Shown here in pieces: positions 26,569-35,814 of a stretch of 64,000 bases of DNA. Location: the NCBI RefSeq assembly GCF_013391695.1, contig NZ_JACBGH010000003.1, positions 1-64,000 of the forward strand, written 5' to 3'. The DNA comes from Thiomicrorhabdus cannonii (lineage in GTDB: Bacteria > Pseudomonadota > Gammaproteobacteria > Thiomicrospirales > Thiomicrospiraceae). The notes under the pieces are model-generated. The model worked only from the letters and a program-made list of their open reading frames with translations, was not told the origin of the DNA and searched no databases. The position numbers and the translations under genes are program-made. The first letter of the stretch is position 1. Every line of letters begins with the position of its first letter.

Positions 26569-27924
26569 ATGAAATATGATTATGATTTGATTGCGATCGG
26601 TGCCGGCAGCGGCGGCTTGTCAGTCGTAGAGCGAGCGGCCGAGTATGGCAAGAAATGCGCCGTTGTCGAAGCCAAGAAATTGGGCGGTACCTGCGTAAAC
26701 ATCGGTTGTGTGCCGAAGAAAGTCATGTGGTTTGGGGCGCATATCGCCGAAGCCTTGCGTGATGCGCCGGATTTTGGCTTTGCAACGGAAACCAAGGGAT
26801 TTGATTGGGCCACTCTGGTGGCCAAGCGCGAACAGTACATCAAAAACATCACGACCTGGTACGACGGTTATATGGCAGACAAAGGCGTGGATGTACTGCA
26901 CGGTTGGGGCAGTTTTGTCGATAACCATACGGTCGAAGTGGATGGTAAGCGTTACACGGCCGAGACGATTGTGATTGCGCCGGGCGGCAGACCGACGATT
27001 CCTCAGGAAACCGAAAACGGCGACCTGGGGATTACCTCGGATGGTTTCTTCCAGCTGACGGAACAGCCTAAAAAAGTCGCGGTGATCGGCAGCGGCTATA
27101 TCGCCGTGGAATTGGCCGGCGTGTTTCAGGCATTGGGAACCGAAACCAGTCTGTTGAGCCGCAAGGATTTGGTGTTGCGCGGTTTTGACGACATGATTCG
27201 TGAAACCCTGACGGATGCGATGATCACCGCAGGCATCCATAAAGAGTATCATTTTAAGGTTAAGAAGCTGATTAAGGCCGCAGACGGCACGATTACGGTT
27301 GAAAGCGAGGACGGACAGCATTTGGAAGGTTTTGACCAGGTGGTGTGGGCCGTCGGCCGCGAAACCCTGATTGAACCGCTGAAGCTGGAGAATGTCGGCT
27401 TGCAGGCAAACGGTCGGGGCTTTATTGACGTGGACGATTGCCATAAGACGGCGGTGGATAACATCTACGCGATTGGCGATGTCACCGGTCAAGCGCAGCT
27501 CACGCCGGTGGCGATCCGCGCCGGACGTTATCTGGCGGAGCGTTTATATAACAACAAGCCGCATTTGAAGCTGGATTTGAGCTCGGTACCCACCGTGATC
27601 TTCTCGCACCCGCCGGTCGGTACGGTCGGTTTGGCGGAACACGATGCGCGTAGCCAATATGGCCATGACAATATCAAGGTGTATACCTCAACCTTCACGC
27701 CGATGCGTTATGCTTTCACCTCGCATCAGATCAAAACCGCTTTGAAGCTGGTAGTGGCCGGTGAAGAGGAGAAGGTGGTGGGCATCCATATTGTGGGTGA
27801 CGGTGCCGACGAGATGCTGCAAGGGTTTGCCGTTGCGGTGCAGATGGGCGCGACCAAAGCGGATTTGGATGCGACAATTGCGATTCATCCTTCGAGTTCG
27901 GAAGAACTGGTGACAATGCGTTAA
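26569..27924 (+). CDS. gor: Glutathione-disulfide reductase
   Basis: 451 aa, the normal length. It reduces oxidised glutathione with NADPH as an FAD homodimer. An N-terminal [17 protein letters not shown] binds FAD, the redox-active pair is C42/C47 in [26 protein letters not shown] binds NADPH and the C-terminal HPSSSEEL carries the catalytic His of the partner subunit (HPTxxEE in the family). It recycles the glutathione used by the adjacent peroxiredoxin-glutaredoxin. Confidence 0.96.
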   Translation: MKYDYDLIAIGAGSGGLSVVERAAEYGKKCAVVEAKKLGGTCVNIGCVPKKVMWFGAHIAEALRDAPDFGFATETKGFDWATLVAKREQYIKNITTWYDGYMADKGVDVLHGWGSFVDNHTVEVDGKRYTAETIVIAPGGRPTIPQETENGDLGITSDGFFQLTEQPKKVAVIGSGYIAVELAGVFQALGTETSLLSRKDLVLRGFDDMIRETLTDAMITAGIHKEYHFKVKKLIKAADGTITVESEDGQHLEGFDQVVWAVGRETLIEPLKLENVGLQANGRGFIDVDDCHKTAVDNIYAIGDVTGQAQLTPVAIRAGRYLAERLYNNKPHLKLDLSSVPTVIFSHPPVGTVGLAEHDARSQYGHDNIKVYTSTFTPMRYAFTSHQIKTALKLVVAGEEEKVVGIHIVGDGADEMLQGFAVAVQMGATKADLDATIAIHPSSSEELVTMR

Positions 27925-27950
27925 TAACAACGATTGAGCATCTCTTAAAT

Positions 27951-27987
27951 AAAAAGGGCGGTACGTTTAAAACGTCCCGCCCTTTTT
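27951..27987. terminator. Terminator after gor
   Basis: AAAAAGGGCGG and CCGCCCTTTTT arms with an inner ACGT pairing. A and T flanks on both sides fit bidirectional use between gor and the convergent PilZ gene. Confidence 0.85.
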
Positions 27988-28016
27988 GATTTCCGCATGA
28001 AAGCAATTTGTTTGTG

Positions 28017-28445
28017 TTAGCTCTCGGGGTTCATTCCGGGATGGTAATCCGGGTCATGCGTTTTGATTGTGCCGAATTCAGTATGCAGGTCGGCGAGTTT
28101 TTTGAGCATCTGGCGAAACTCGAATGTCACCTGATGGACTTTGGCGCCTACCATAAATTCGCCGTCCTCTTCGACGATGCGGGCGATTTCGATTGGCAGT
28201 GCAATGGTGGTATCGATCACTTCTTGCGTGAGGCTGCAAAACTGTTCGACACTGCACACGATGTCCACTAAATCACCGACTTGCAGAGGCACGGCGCTTA
28301 AAAAACCAATGCCGCTCGCGGAGATATTGACGATAGTGGTATAAATTTCTTCATCGTCGCGAATCATTACCGAGCTTTTATAGGTGGCAAAGCGCGGTGC
28401 GCAGCGTTTGTCTTGGGTGATATGGTGAATAGCGCTGTTGGGCAT
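28017..28445 (-). CDS. PilZ-domain c-di-GMP-binding protein (first of three)
   Basis: 142 aa. Both PilZ binding motifs are present: RxxxR as RCAPR at about 12-16 and N/DxSxxG as NISASG near residue 41. A single-domain cytosolic protein, it is expected to bind c-di-GMP and pass the signal to an unknown partner. Its layout (KSSV, EEIYTTI, ASGxGxL) closely matches the next upstream gene, so they are paralogues from a local duplication. Confidence 0.88.
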   Translation of the reverse strand: MPNSAIHHITQDKRCAPRFATYKSSVMIRDDEEIYTTIVNISASGIGFLSAVPLQVGDLVDIVCSVEQFCSLTQEVIDTTIALPIEIARIVEEDGEFMVGAKVHQVTFEFRQMLKKLADLHTEFGTIKTHDPDYHPGMNPES

Positions 28446-28581
28446 ACTTAACCTAAAGAACTTAATAAAATCGTTCTTTCACTATACCAAAAAAAGCAGT
28501 GTATAAACAACCGGTTAATGCCAATAGAGTGTAATTTATGCGTAATTGGTCATTTAAACTGAAAAATGAAGGAATCCGTTT

Positions 28582-28596
28582 TTCAACAGGCCGGTT
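28582..28596 (+). repeat. Degenerate dispersed repeat at a PilZ stop codon
   Basis: TTCAACAGGCCGGTT; the core lacks one G. It overlaps the stop codon of the second PilZ gene. Confidence 0.45.
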
Positions 28597-29038
28597 AGGT
28601 TTGGGTCGGCGCGTCTTCGTTTGGTTCTGGCGGGCGAACAATGCCCAAGGTGGCTTGCATGTCGGCAACGCGTTTCAAAATGGCGTGGTACTCTTCGGGT
28701 ACTTTGCGTAATTTCACACCGACCACATATTCGTCTTCGGCTTCACTGACTCTGACGACTTCGATAGGAAGATGCAGCATGGACGGCTGTGCCGTCTCTT
28801 TACTTGCCTCATTGAATTGGCTGAGGGTTTCAATGTTATAGAGCAGGTCGTCCTGTTCGCCCGGTTGCAGCTCAATCGCACACAGTAAGCCGAGGCCGCT
28901 GGCGGAGAGGTCGATAATAGTCGTGTAGATTTCCTGATTTTCGTGGAGAAGCACAGAGCTTTTATAGGTGTGATAACGAGGTTCTCTGCGTTTTTCTTCC
29001 GCAGAATCTTCATTAGGAACGGTATGGTCTTCGGTCAT
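28595..29038 (-). CDS. PilZ-domain c-di-GMP-binding protein (second of three)
   Basis: 147 aa. RREPR (RxxxR, about residues 15-20) and DLSASG (DxSxxG, about 43-48) form the c-di-GMP site. The following Arg/Glu-rich variable region and a C-terminal DMQATLG helix resemble the first PilZ protein downstream. The stop codon overlaps a degenerate copy of the dispersed repeat. Confidence 0.88.
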   Translation of the reverse strand: MTEDHTVPNEDSAEEKRREPRYHTYKSSVLLHENQEIYTTIIDLSASGLGLLCAIELQPGEQDDLLYNIETLSQFNEASKETAQPSMLHLPIEVVRVSEAEDEYVVGVKLRKVPEEYHAILKRVADMQATLGIVRPPEPNEDAPTQT

Positions 29039-29130
29039 CAGGCACCTCGCAGGGTCAGAGAAAGCGTTAGGCAGGTTACCGTTTTGATTCTAACGCTAAT
29101 ATTCACCATAAATCAATGGAATATGGTTGA

Positions 29131-29478
29131 TCAGGCAGAAGCCAAGGATTCATAGAGGCTTAGATAATCCCGGTTCGGGAAATCGAGTTTGACGCCGATA
29201 TGGCTTTGGGATTGCAGTTTATAGCAATGTTTGACTTCTGCTTTGAACTGAAATGAGGTGATTTGCTGGGGGGCGGCGATATCGAAATGCACCTCGACGC
29301 GTTCATGGCGCGGGATTTCGATATCCGCCATAAACCCGATGCCGTGTTTGGAAAAATCGGTCATAACGGCGTACAGCGTTCGCTCGTTAATAATTAAAAT
29401 AACGGGACGGCTGGATGGTAGGCGTTTTGCCATGCGTTTTTCGGTGGTGATCTGAGGATTCAGGTTGCTTGCAGTCAT
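29131..29478 (-). CDS. PilZ-domain protein, short (third of three)
   Basis: 115 aa. The binding motifs are RMAKR (RxxxR, about 14-18) and DFSKHG (about 40-45). It is shorter and less similar to the other two, which share KSSV and ASG segments. Intervals between the three genes (about 150 and 90 bases) allow either one transcript or separate ones. The three lie in the same orientation between the glutathione reductase and carbonic-anhydrase-like genes. Confidence 0.82.
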   Translation of the reverse strand: MTASNLNPQITTEKRMAKRLPSSRPVILIINERTLYAVMTDFSKHGIGFMADIEIPRHERVEVHFDIAAPQQITSFQFKAEVKHCYKLQSQSHIGVKLDFPNRDYLSLYESLASA

Positions 29479-29569
29479 GGTGGGCCTTTTACTTAATTTG
29501 ATTACTATCCTAACGATAAACGGATACGTTCTAAAATGAATAGTTTTTAAAGCGCATAAAAAGAAATTA

Positions 29570-29599
29570 TTAAAGGGTGTGCTGGGGCCTGGCTATAAT
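29570..29599 (+). promoter_or_regulatory. Candidate promoter of the gamma carbonic-anhydrase-like gene
   Basis: A perfect -10 TATAAT at 29594-29599 and a weak -35 TTAAAG at 29570-29575, 18 bases apart. The start would fall about 30 bases before the ATG. Confidence 0.45.
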
Positions 29600-29634
29600 G
29601 CATTGAAAACAAATATGAGTTAATGGGAAGAAGT

Positions 29635-30165
29635 ATGGCAATAAGAAGTTATCGTGGTATTTTGCCGCAATTGCATGAAACTAGCTGGGTGGATGAGTCT
29701 GCGGTGGTGATTGGCAAATGCCGCTTAGGCGAAGATGCCAGTATTTGGCCCAATGCGACCTTGCGCGGCGATGTGAATGACATTGTGATTGGCGAGCGCA
29801 CCAATATTCAGGACGGTTGTGTGCTGCATACCACCCATGAAAGCGCTACTTCAAAGGGTTCCAAATGCATTGTCGGCAACGATGTGACGGTGGGCCACAA
29901 TGTGGTCTTGCACGGCTGTGTTATCGAAGATGAGTGTTTGATCGGCATGGGCGCGGTGGTGCTGGATAACGCCGTGGTGCAGAAACAGGTGTTGGTCGGC
30001 GCCAACAGTCTGGTGCCTCCCGGCAAGGTGTTGGAAAGCGGTTATTTGTATGTGGGCTCGCCGGTTAAACAGGTAAGAGCGCTTACCGAGCAGGAGATCG
30101 CCTTTTTCAAATATTCGGCAGAGCACTACGTTAAATTGAAAAATGATTATGTAGCCGAAGCATAA
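29635..30165 (+). CDS. Gamma-class carbonic anhydrase-like hexapeptide protein
   Basis: 176 aa from the ATG at 29635, chosen because GGGAAGA precedes it; another ATG lies at 29623. The left-handed beta-helix pattern of hexapeptide repeats runs through the middle (IWPNATLRGDVNDIVIG, VTVGHNVVLHGC). The three metal-binding His positions of the family fit THHESAT-like HTTHES and GHNVVLHG. It is similar to YrdA/CaiE-type proteins; some hydrate CO2, many have no shown activity. In an autotroph, CO2 supply is a possible role, but this is inference. Confidence 0.85.
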   Translation: MAIRSYRGILPQLHETSWVDESAVVIGKCRLGEDASIWPNATLRGDVNDIVIGERTNIQDGCVLHTTHESATSKGSKCIVGNDVTVGHNVVLHGCVIEDECLIGMGAVVLDNAVVQKQVLVGANSLVPPGKVLESGYLYVGSPVKQVRALTEQEIAFFKYSAEHYVKLKNDYVAEA

Positions 30166-30262
30166 TGGCACCCTCGCAGAAAGCCTTGCGGAAAGACTTT
30201 GGGGGCGGTTGGTTATTCCGCGGATCCCCGGTTTTTTGAGCGGGCTGGCGGCCTTTAACTGA

Positions 30263-31105
30263 TCAGGCTTTTGCCGAAATCAGTTCTCTTACCGCGTCGA
30301 TAACCGGCTGGGTTTGCGGGCGCACGCCGCGCCAAAGGTAAAAGGCTTCCGCGGCCTGACCGACCAGCATGCCCAGCCCGTCCAGGGTTTGGCAGTTGGG
30401 TTGGGCGCCTTTGGCCCAGTTTAAAAACACGGTCGGTTCTGCAGCGTACATCATGTCGTACACCAGGGAGTGCGTGCCGATCACGTCCGTGCTGATCGGC
30501 GGCAGTTTGCCTTCCAAGCTGGCGGAAGTGCCGTTGATAATAATGTCATAGTGCATTACAGGAATGTCCTCCCAGCCGCTCGCCGTCATCGGAATGGCGC
30601 TATCGAAACGCTCCCCCAATACCTCCGCCCGTTTGGCGGTGCGGTTGGCAATATGGATGCTCGCCGGCTGTTTTTCCAACATGGGTTGCAATATTCCCTG
30701 CACGGCTCCGCCGGCTCCCAGAATCAAGACGCTTTTCCCGGCAAACGGGCGCTGGCCGTTGATTTCGATATCGTTGACCAAACCGATGCCGTCGGTGTTG
30801 TCGCCAAAGGTCGTGCCGTCCTCTCTGAACATAAAGGTGTTCACCGCCTGGGCTATCTCGGCACGCGGCGAACGTTCGTCGGCATATTCAAAGGCGTCGA
30901 GCTTGTAGGGTACGGTGATGTTAATACCTTTGTAGCCGCGGCGCTTGAGGTCTTCCATCGCCCAGGCAAAGCTGGTCTCTTCGCTGTCGATCAGAATGGC
31001 TTCATACACCAAATCCTGTTGGGTCTGTTCGGCAAACAGGCGGTGAATCAGCGGCGATTTGGAGTGGCTGATGGGAAATCCCACCACGGCATAGAGATCG
31101 GTCAT
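30263..31105 (-). CDS. aroE: Shikimate dehydrogenase
   Basis: 280 aa. It reduces 3-dehydroshikimate with NADPH in aromatic amino acid synthesis. SHSKSP at about 14-19 binds substrate, the catalytic Lys lies in NITVPYK (about 62-68), and GAGGAVQGIL is the NADP-binding loop. It is downstream of hemB on the minus strand, with a hairpin terminator of paired repeats between them, so it is expected to have its own promoter. Confidence 0.96.
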   Translation of the reverse strand: MTDLYAVVGFPISHSKSPLIHRLFAEQTQQDLVYEAILIDSEETSFAWAMEDLKRRGYKGINITVPYKLDAFEYADERSPRAEIAQAVNTFMFREDGTTFGDNTDGIGLVNDIEINGQRPFAGKSVLILGAGGAVQGILQPMLEKQPASIHIANRTAKRAEVLGERFDSAIPMTASGWEDIPVMHYDIIINGTSASLEGKLPPISTDVIGTHSLVYDMMYAAEPTVFLNWAKGAQPNCQTLDGLGMLVGQAAEAFYLWRGVRPQTQPVIDAVRELISAKA

Positions 31106-31134
31106 GGCTAGCGGTTCCGAAAAATCGTGGATAA

Positions 31135-31183
31135 AAACTCAACAGGCCGGGTAGTGAATAAACTTACCCGGCCTGTTGAGTTT
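31135..31183. terminator. Inverted pair of the dispersed repeat forming a terminator
   Basis: Two exact copies face each other: the 19-bp stem runs AAACTCAACAGGCCGGGTA with its exact complement, separated by 11 bases. A-rich and T-rich flanks make it suitable in both directions. It lies between hemB and aroE, both on the minus strand. Confidence 0.9.
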
Positions 31184-31195
31184 AAAAACGTTGAA

Positions 31196-32224
<1,029 letters not shown>

Positions 32225-32299
32225 TTATTACCTGACGCATCGTTGTTGGATTGACACGATGCGGCGAAATCAAAACTTGGCTTGAATGATACTATTCAT

Positions 32300-32462
32300 G
32301 AGAGCTTTGCACGAGTGGGGTGCGCGAAAAAAATGAGAAAAAATTGACCTGATTGAGATGAAAAACGCAGTTAATAGCCGGCTATTGACAAGGTTTTCAA
32401 CGAAAAGCAGGGCAATTTTAGCCATTTTTATGCGTACAGCCATTTCGTGTAAAGGTCTCTTT
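32300..32462 (-). mobile_element. MITE-like palindromic repeat, copy A
   Basis: About 163 bases with imperfect terminal inverted repeats: GAGAGCTTTGCACGAGTGG at one end and AAAGAGACCTTTACACGAAA at the other, read inward. A central palindrome (AATAGCCGGCTATT) is present. Read on the minus strand it aligns along its length with copy B at 62.7 kb. It has no transposase gene and lies just before the ribosome binding site of the next gene. Confidence 0.75.
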
Positions 32463-32474
32463 AAAAAGGAAAGG

Positions 32475-32924
32475 ATGCATAAGGTGGCGGAACAGCTTGA
32501 ATACGTGTTTTTTGATGAGGCGTTGGCGCAACGCTTTAGCGCGTTTTGTAAACCCATGGTGACGGAGGTCAGCCTGGTCACGGAGCAGCTTCATCCGGAA
32601 GAGACTTCGTACTGCGTTCAGCTTCACGGCGAGTTTGACGAGGCGTGCAGCGAGCAGATTGAAGAGTTCTATGGTGAACTGTTCTTTGGCGAGCAGGCTG
32701 CACAGATTGAAGGTAACGGTACCGAAGGTGCATTGGCCGATGCATGCGGCGTGCAAGTTCAGCTTCAGTCGGGCGAGTTCACCACCGTGGCGATTGAACC
32801 GGAGATTATGAACAAGATTCTGTCCGTATTGACGGTTGATGAGTTGCAGCGTTTTTTAAGTCAGGTCGCCGAAGATATCGAAAACCCGAAAGCCGGACCG
32901 ATTTGTTGTCGCGCACCGCGTTGA
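32475..32924 (+). CDS. Hypothetical acidic protein
   Basis: 149 aa from the ATG at 32475, behind AAAAAGGAAAGG. An upstream in-frame extension lies in the repeat element and is not counted as coding. The protein is rich in Glu and has no signal or membrane segment. Its middle (DEACSEQIEEFYGELFFGEQAAQIEG) may form a coiled helix, and VLTVDELQRFLSQVAEDIE near the C-terminus looks like a helical motif. The last residues, CCRAPR, are unusual. No family recognised. The gene may depend on a promoter inside or beyond the repeat. Confidence 0.6.
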   Translation: MHKVAEQLEYVFFDEALAQRFSAFCKPMVTEVSLVTEQLHPEETSYCVQLHGEFDEACSEQIEEFYGELFFGEQAAQIEGNGTEGALADACGVQVQLQSGEFTTVAIEPEIMNKILSVLTVDELQRFLSQVAEDIENPKAGPICCRAPR

Positions 32925-33220
32925 AAGCCATCAAGCAATCTTGGTGTTGACTGAATGGCGCGATTTGAAAGCGTTGTAGAGTTTTCTACCGGTCGCCGAT
33001 TGCTTGCCGATTGCTTAAAGGCTCATAAAAAAATTATATAAGTGAATTCTAATTTTTGTTGGCCATTTGCTTGAAGTATTTAGTTTTAAAACATATCATT
33101 ACCCGTCAGCATTAACGTATTGGTGTCCGTATTGTGTGCACCATGTTAGCTAATAATAAATATAAACTCTTGAATCTGGGGTGTTGTTGCTTGGCAACAA
33201 GATCAATCAAGGAGCATTAA
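32925..33220. other. Leader region upstream of soxC (296 bases, no gene)
   Basis: The region is A/T-rich with no open frame worth reporting. A short hairpin TTGTTGC, loop TTG, GCAACAA, lies at 33184-33200, and AAGGAG is the ribosome binding site before the ATG at 33221. AT-rich stretches such as TAATAATAAATATAAA around 33150 could hold the promoter, but no clear -35/-10 pair was found. Confidence 0.6.
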
Positions 33221-34582
33221 ATGACAGATCAAATCGTAGAAAAGGTTGCGGTTCAGACAGAAGAAAGCCGTAACCAAAGCCGTCGCGCCTTCCTAAAAGG
33301 TAGCGCGGCTGTAGCTGGAGGTGTCCTTTTCACTAAGGCCGCTTCTGCTGCCGAAGGTGCTGGTTATGACCCTAAGAAAGCCGTAGCGCCATACGCTGGT
33401 AAGCCAGAAATCACTGAAGTGTTGCAAGATGGTGCGGCGCGTAAATCTCTAGGTTTCGGTGTTCGTAAATACCCATACGGCATGCCTTCTCCATTTGAAA
33501 AAGAAGTTCAACGTCGTACCCTTGAGTGGTTGACTCCAGATTCGATGGCTTCTATCACCATGACTCCGCTGCAAAGCTTGCACGGTATCATTACACCAAA
33601 CGGTCTGCACTTCGAGCGTTTCCACGGTGGTGTACCAACAATCAACCCTGATGAGCACCGTTTGGTAATCCACGGTTTGGTTGAACGTCCATTGATTTTC
33701 ACTATGGACGACCTGAAGCGCTTCCCATCTATCTCTCGTATCCACTTCGTTGAGTGTCCTGCTAACGGCGCGATGGAATGGAAAGGTGTTCAGTTGAACT
33801 CTGTTCAGTGGACCCACGGTATGATGTCTTGTGTGGAATACACCGGTGTACGTCTGTCTGACCTGTTGAAAGAAGCGGGTATCAAGCCAGAAGGTAAATG
33901 GATTATCCCAGAAGGTGCGGATGCAGCTGGTTTGACACGTTCTATCCCAATCGACTTGGCAATGGACGACTGCTTCGTTGCTTACGCACAGAACGGTGAA
34001 GCGTTGCGTCGTGAGCAAGGTTACCCAATCCGTTTGGTTGTTCCAGGTTGCGAAGCGAACATGTGGGTTAAATACCTGCGTCGTATCCAGGTTCACGATG
34101 TGCCTGCACAGCACCGTGAAGAAACCTCTAAGTACACTGAGTTGATGCCAGACGGTACTGCACAGCGTTTCTCTTGGTACATGGAGCCTAACTCTGTAAT
34201 CACTTACCCATCACCAGACTTCAAAATGCAAGGTCCTGGCAAGTACTATGTACGTGGTCTAGCTTGGTCTGGACGCGGTAAAGTTGCCCACGTTGACGTT
34301 TCTTTCGACGGCGGTAAGAACTGGAAAGAAGCACACTTCACTTCTCCTGTTCTGGACAAGGCTTGGACGCGTTTCGAGATCGAATGGAATTGGGATGGTT
34401 CAGAAGCGTTCCTGATGAGCCGTGTTACAGATGAAACTGGTTACGTTCAGCCGCCAATGCCGCAAATGCGTACTTTGGAAGGTACAAACAACGTATATCA
34501 CCGTACCGCGATGGTTACATGGCGCGTGCATGCATGGGATGACGGCAAAAACGGAGGCATGATTGAAAATGTTCAGTACTAA
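33221..34582 (+). CDS. soxC: SoxC-like sulfite dehydrogenase molybdenum subunit
   Basis: 453 aa. The N-terminus carries a twin-arginine signal (SRRAFLKG, Arg21-Arg22), so the folded, cofactor-bearing protein is exported. The sulfite oxidase molybdopterin domain has the molybdenum-ligand cysteine in HFVECPANG (Cys179). The C-terminal dimerisation domain holds the typical VPGCEANMWVKYLRRIQVHD segment. It oxidises sulfite or sulfane sulfur held on the carrier protein SoxY, passing electrons to a cytochrome. The gene overlaps the next by 14 bases. Codon use is strongly optimised, which suggests high expression. The Moco genes follow at 35.8 kb. Confidence 0.93.
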   Translation: MTDQIVEKVAVQTEESRNQSRRAFLKGSAAVAGGVLFTKAASAAEGAGYDPKKAVAPYAGKPEITEVLQDGAARKSLGFGVRKYPYGMPSPFEKEVQRRTLEWLTPDSMASITMTPLQSLHGIITPNGLHFERFHGGVPTINPDEHRLVIHGLVERPLIFTMDDLKRFPSISRIHFVECPANGAMEWKGVQLNSVQWTHGMMSCVEYTGVRLSDLLKEAGIKPEGKWIIPEGADAAGLTRSIPIDLAMDDCFVAYAQNGEALRREQGYPIRLVVPGCEANMWVKYLRRIQVHDVPAQHREETSKYTELMPDGTAQRFSWYMEPNSVITYPSPDFKMQGPGKYYVRGLAWSGRGKVAHVDVSFDGGKNWKEAHFTSPVLDKAWTRFEIEWNWDGSEAFLMSRVTDETGYVQPPMPQMRTLEGTNNVYHRTAMVTWRVHAWDDGKNGGMIENVQY

Positions 34583-35633
34583 TAAAACATTGGTTGCAGC
34601 AGCGGTTGCAACGCTATTTGCCGGTTCTGCAAGCGCGATGAGCGGAAGCTCTGACGGTGCATCTGGTGAAAAAATTAACGGTAAATATGCCGCTAACTAC
34701 GAAGAGATCATCCGCGCTGCTGATGGTAAATACCTAGATGCCAAAGTTATCGAAGCGATTTTGGGTAAAGATGCAACTTACGGCCGTGACGGTCTGGAAG
34801 GCAAGTTGGATCCAGCTAACCCTTACTCTTTCGAAGTGGAAGACAGCATTGACGGCGGTAACCACGGTAACGCACAGTGTAAGATTCCTGCCGCTTTCGT
34901 AGAAGTTCACGACAGCGCTAAAGCCAACTACTACAACGACAGCAAGTTCGTTGCTAACGGTTTCGGTACGCCTATCGCAGAATCTGCATTGGCTAAGTGG
35001 AACATCGTTGTTGACGGTGACGGTAAAGGTCTGCCAGATCCATCAGTCGGTATGACGGTTGAAGAAGGTGCAAAAATTTACGTTCAGTTCTGCGGTATGT
35101 GTCACGGTGAATTCGGTGAAGGTGCCAAAGGTTACCTGCCATTGGCGGTTGACGAGAACCTAGTTACGTCTGCATTTGATGATCCGGCTCCGATGAAAGC
35201 CGTCGGTAACTACTGGCCATATGCAACCACTCTGTTCGACTACATCCGTCGTACAATGCCTTTCTGGACACCTAACGCACCGTTCATCGGTGACAAAGGT
35301 TACATGGGTATGACTGGTTACATCCTGCAATCTAACTATGTTAAGTTGGATGAGAACGGCACTGAGATTCAGGACGACGATTTCTTCAACTCTGAAATGT
35401 TGATGAAAGCCAACAAGTTCATGAAGAATCAGGGTAACTTCTTCTGTGACCACCGTCCAGTTATCCATAACGAGCGTTGCATGACTAACTGCCCAGACGC
35501 GCAGGTTGGTGATGGTAAAGGTGATATCCACCATTACAAACAAGCTCGTCGTCTGCCAGACGGAACTCCTCAGTATAACGTTCCACAACGTATGCATGAA
35601 GATCCGCCAGGTGTAGGTCACTCTGGTATGTAA
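34569..35633 (+). CDS. soxD: SoxD-like c-type cytochrome of sulfite dehydrogenase
   Basis: 354 aa from the ATG at 34569, which overlaps soxC by 14 bases. A signal peptide (LVAAAVATLFAGSASA) places it in the periplasm. One CGMCH heme motif (Cys175, Cys178, His179) lies in an FCGMCHGEFGEG segment, and the downstream YIRRTMPFWTPNAP block is of the SoxD type. It accepts electrons from SoxC for the respiratory chain. A C-terminal Cys pair (CMTNC) is not a CxxCH motif and its role is unknown. Confidence 0.9.
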   Translation: MFSTNKTLVAAAVATLFAGSASAMSGSSDGASGEKINGKYAANYEEIIRAADGKYLDAKVIEAILGKDATYGRDGLEGKLDPANPYSFEVEDSIDGGNHGNAQCKIPAAFVEVHDSAKANYYNDSKFVANGFGTPIAESALAKWNIVVDGDGKGLPDPSVGMTVEEGAKIYVQFCGMCHGEFGEGAKGYLPLAVDENLVTSAFDDPAPMKAVGNYWPYATTLFDYIRRTMPFWTPNAPFIGDKGYMGMTGYILQSNYVKLDENGTEIQDDDFFNSEMLMKANKFMKNQGNFFCDHRPVIHNERCMTNCPDAQVGDGKGDIHHYKQARRLPDGTPQYNVPQRMHEDPPGVGHSGM

Positions 35634-35662
35634 TCTCCGGATTACAAACTTGATCTCAAGAC

Positions 35663-35690
35663 AAAAAGCCCGCAATTTGCGGGCTTTTTT
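35663..35690 (+). terminator. Rho-independent terminator after soxD
   Basis: AAAAAGCCCGC, short loop AATTT, GCGGGC then T6. It closes the soxC-soxD unit 30 bases past the stop. Confidence 0.88.
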
Positions 35691-35736
35691 ATTTCTATAA
35701 CATCAAAAAAATCAATGGGATACTATAAAAGTATTA

Positions 35737-35766
35737 TTGAATTCTAATGTGCTTTTCGAGTAGAAT
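35737..35766 (+). promoter_or_regulatory. Promoter of the moa operon
   Basis: TTGAAT at 35737-35742 and TAGAAT at 35761-35766, spacer 18 bases, about 48 bases before moaA. The leader is too short for a molybdenum-cofactor riboswitch. Confidence 0.55.
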
Positions 35767-35814
35767 GCGTTATTCCCGAGTGACTATAGCGTTGCTCCGA
35801 AAAGAGTTTTAAAG

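Noticed and set aside
32270-32581. Minus-strand open frame across copy A
   Set aside because: It lies in the repeat element and has no ribosome binding site of its own; it mirrors the spurious frame of copy B.
33040-33080. Sigma-54 promoter before soxC (TTGGC ... TTGCT)
   Set aside because: The spacing between the GG and GC elements is too short for a sigma-54 site.
35691-35814. Molybdenum-cofactor riboswitch before moaA
   Set aside because: The likely promoter leaves a leader of only about 40 bases, too short for that riboswitch, and no matching structure was seen.
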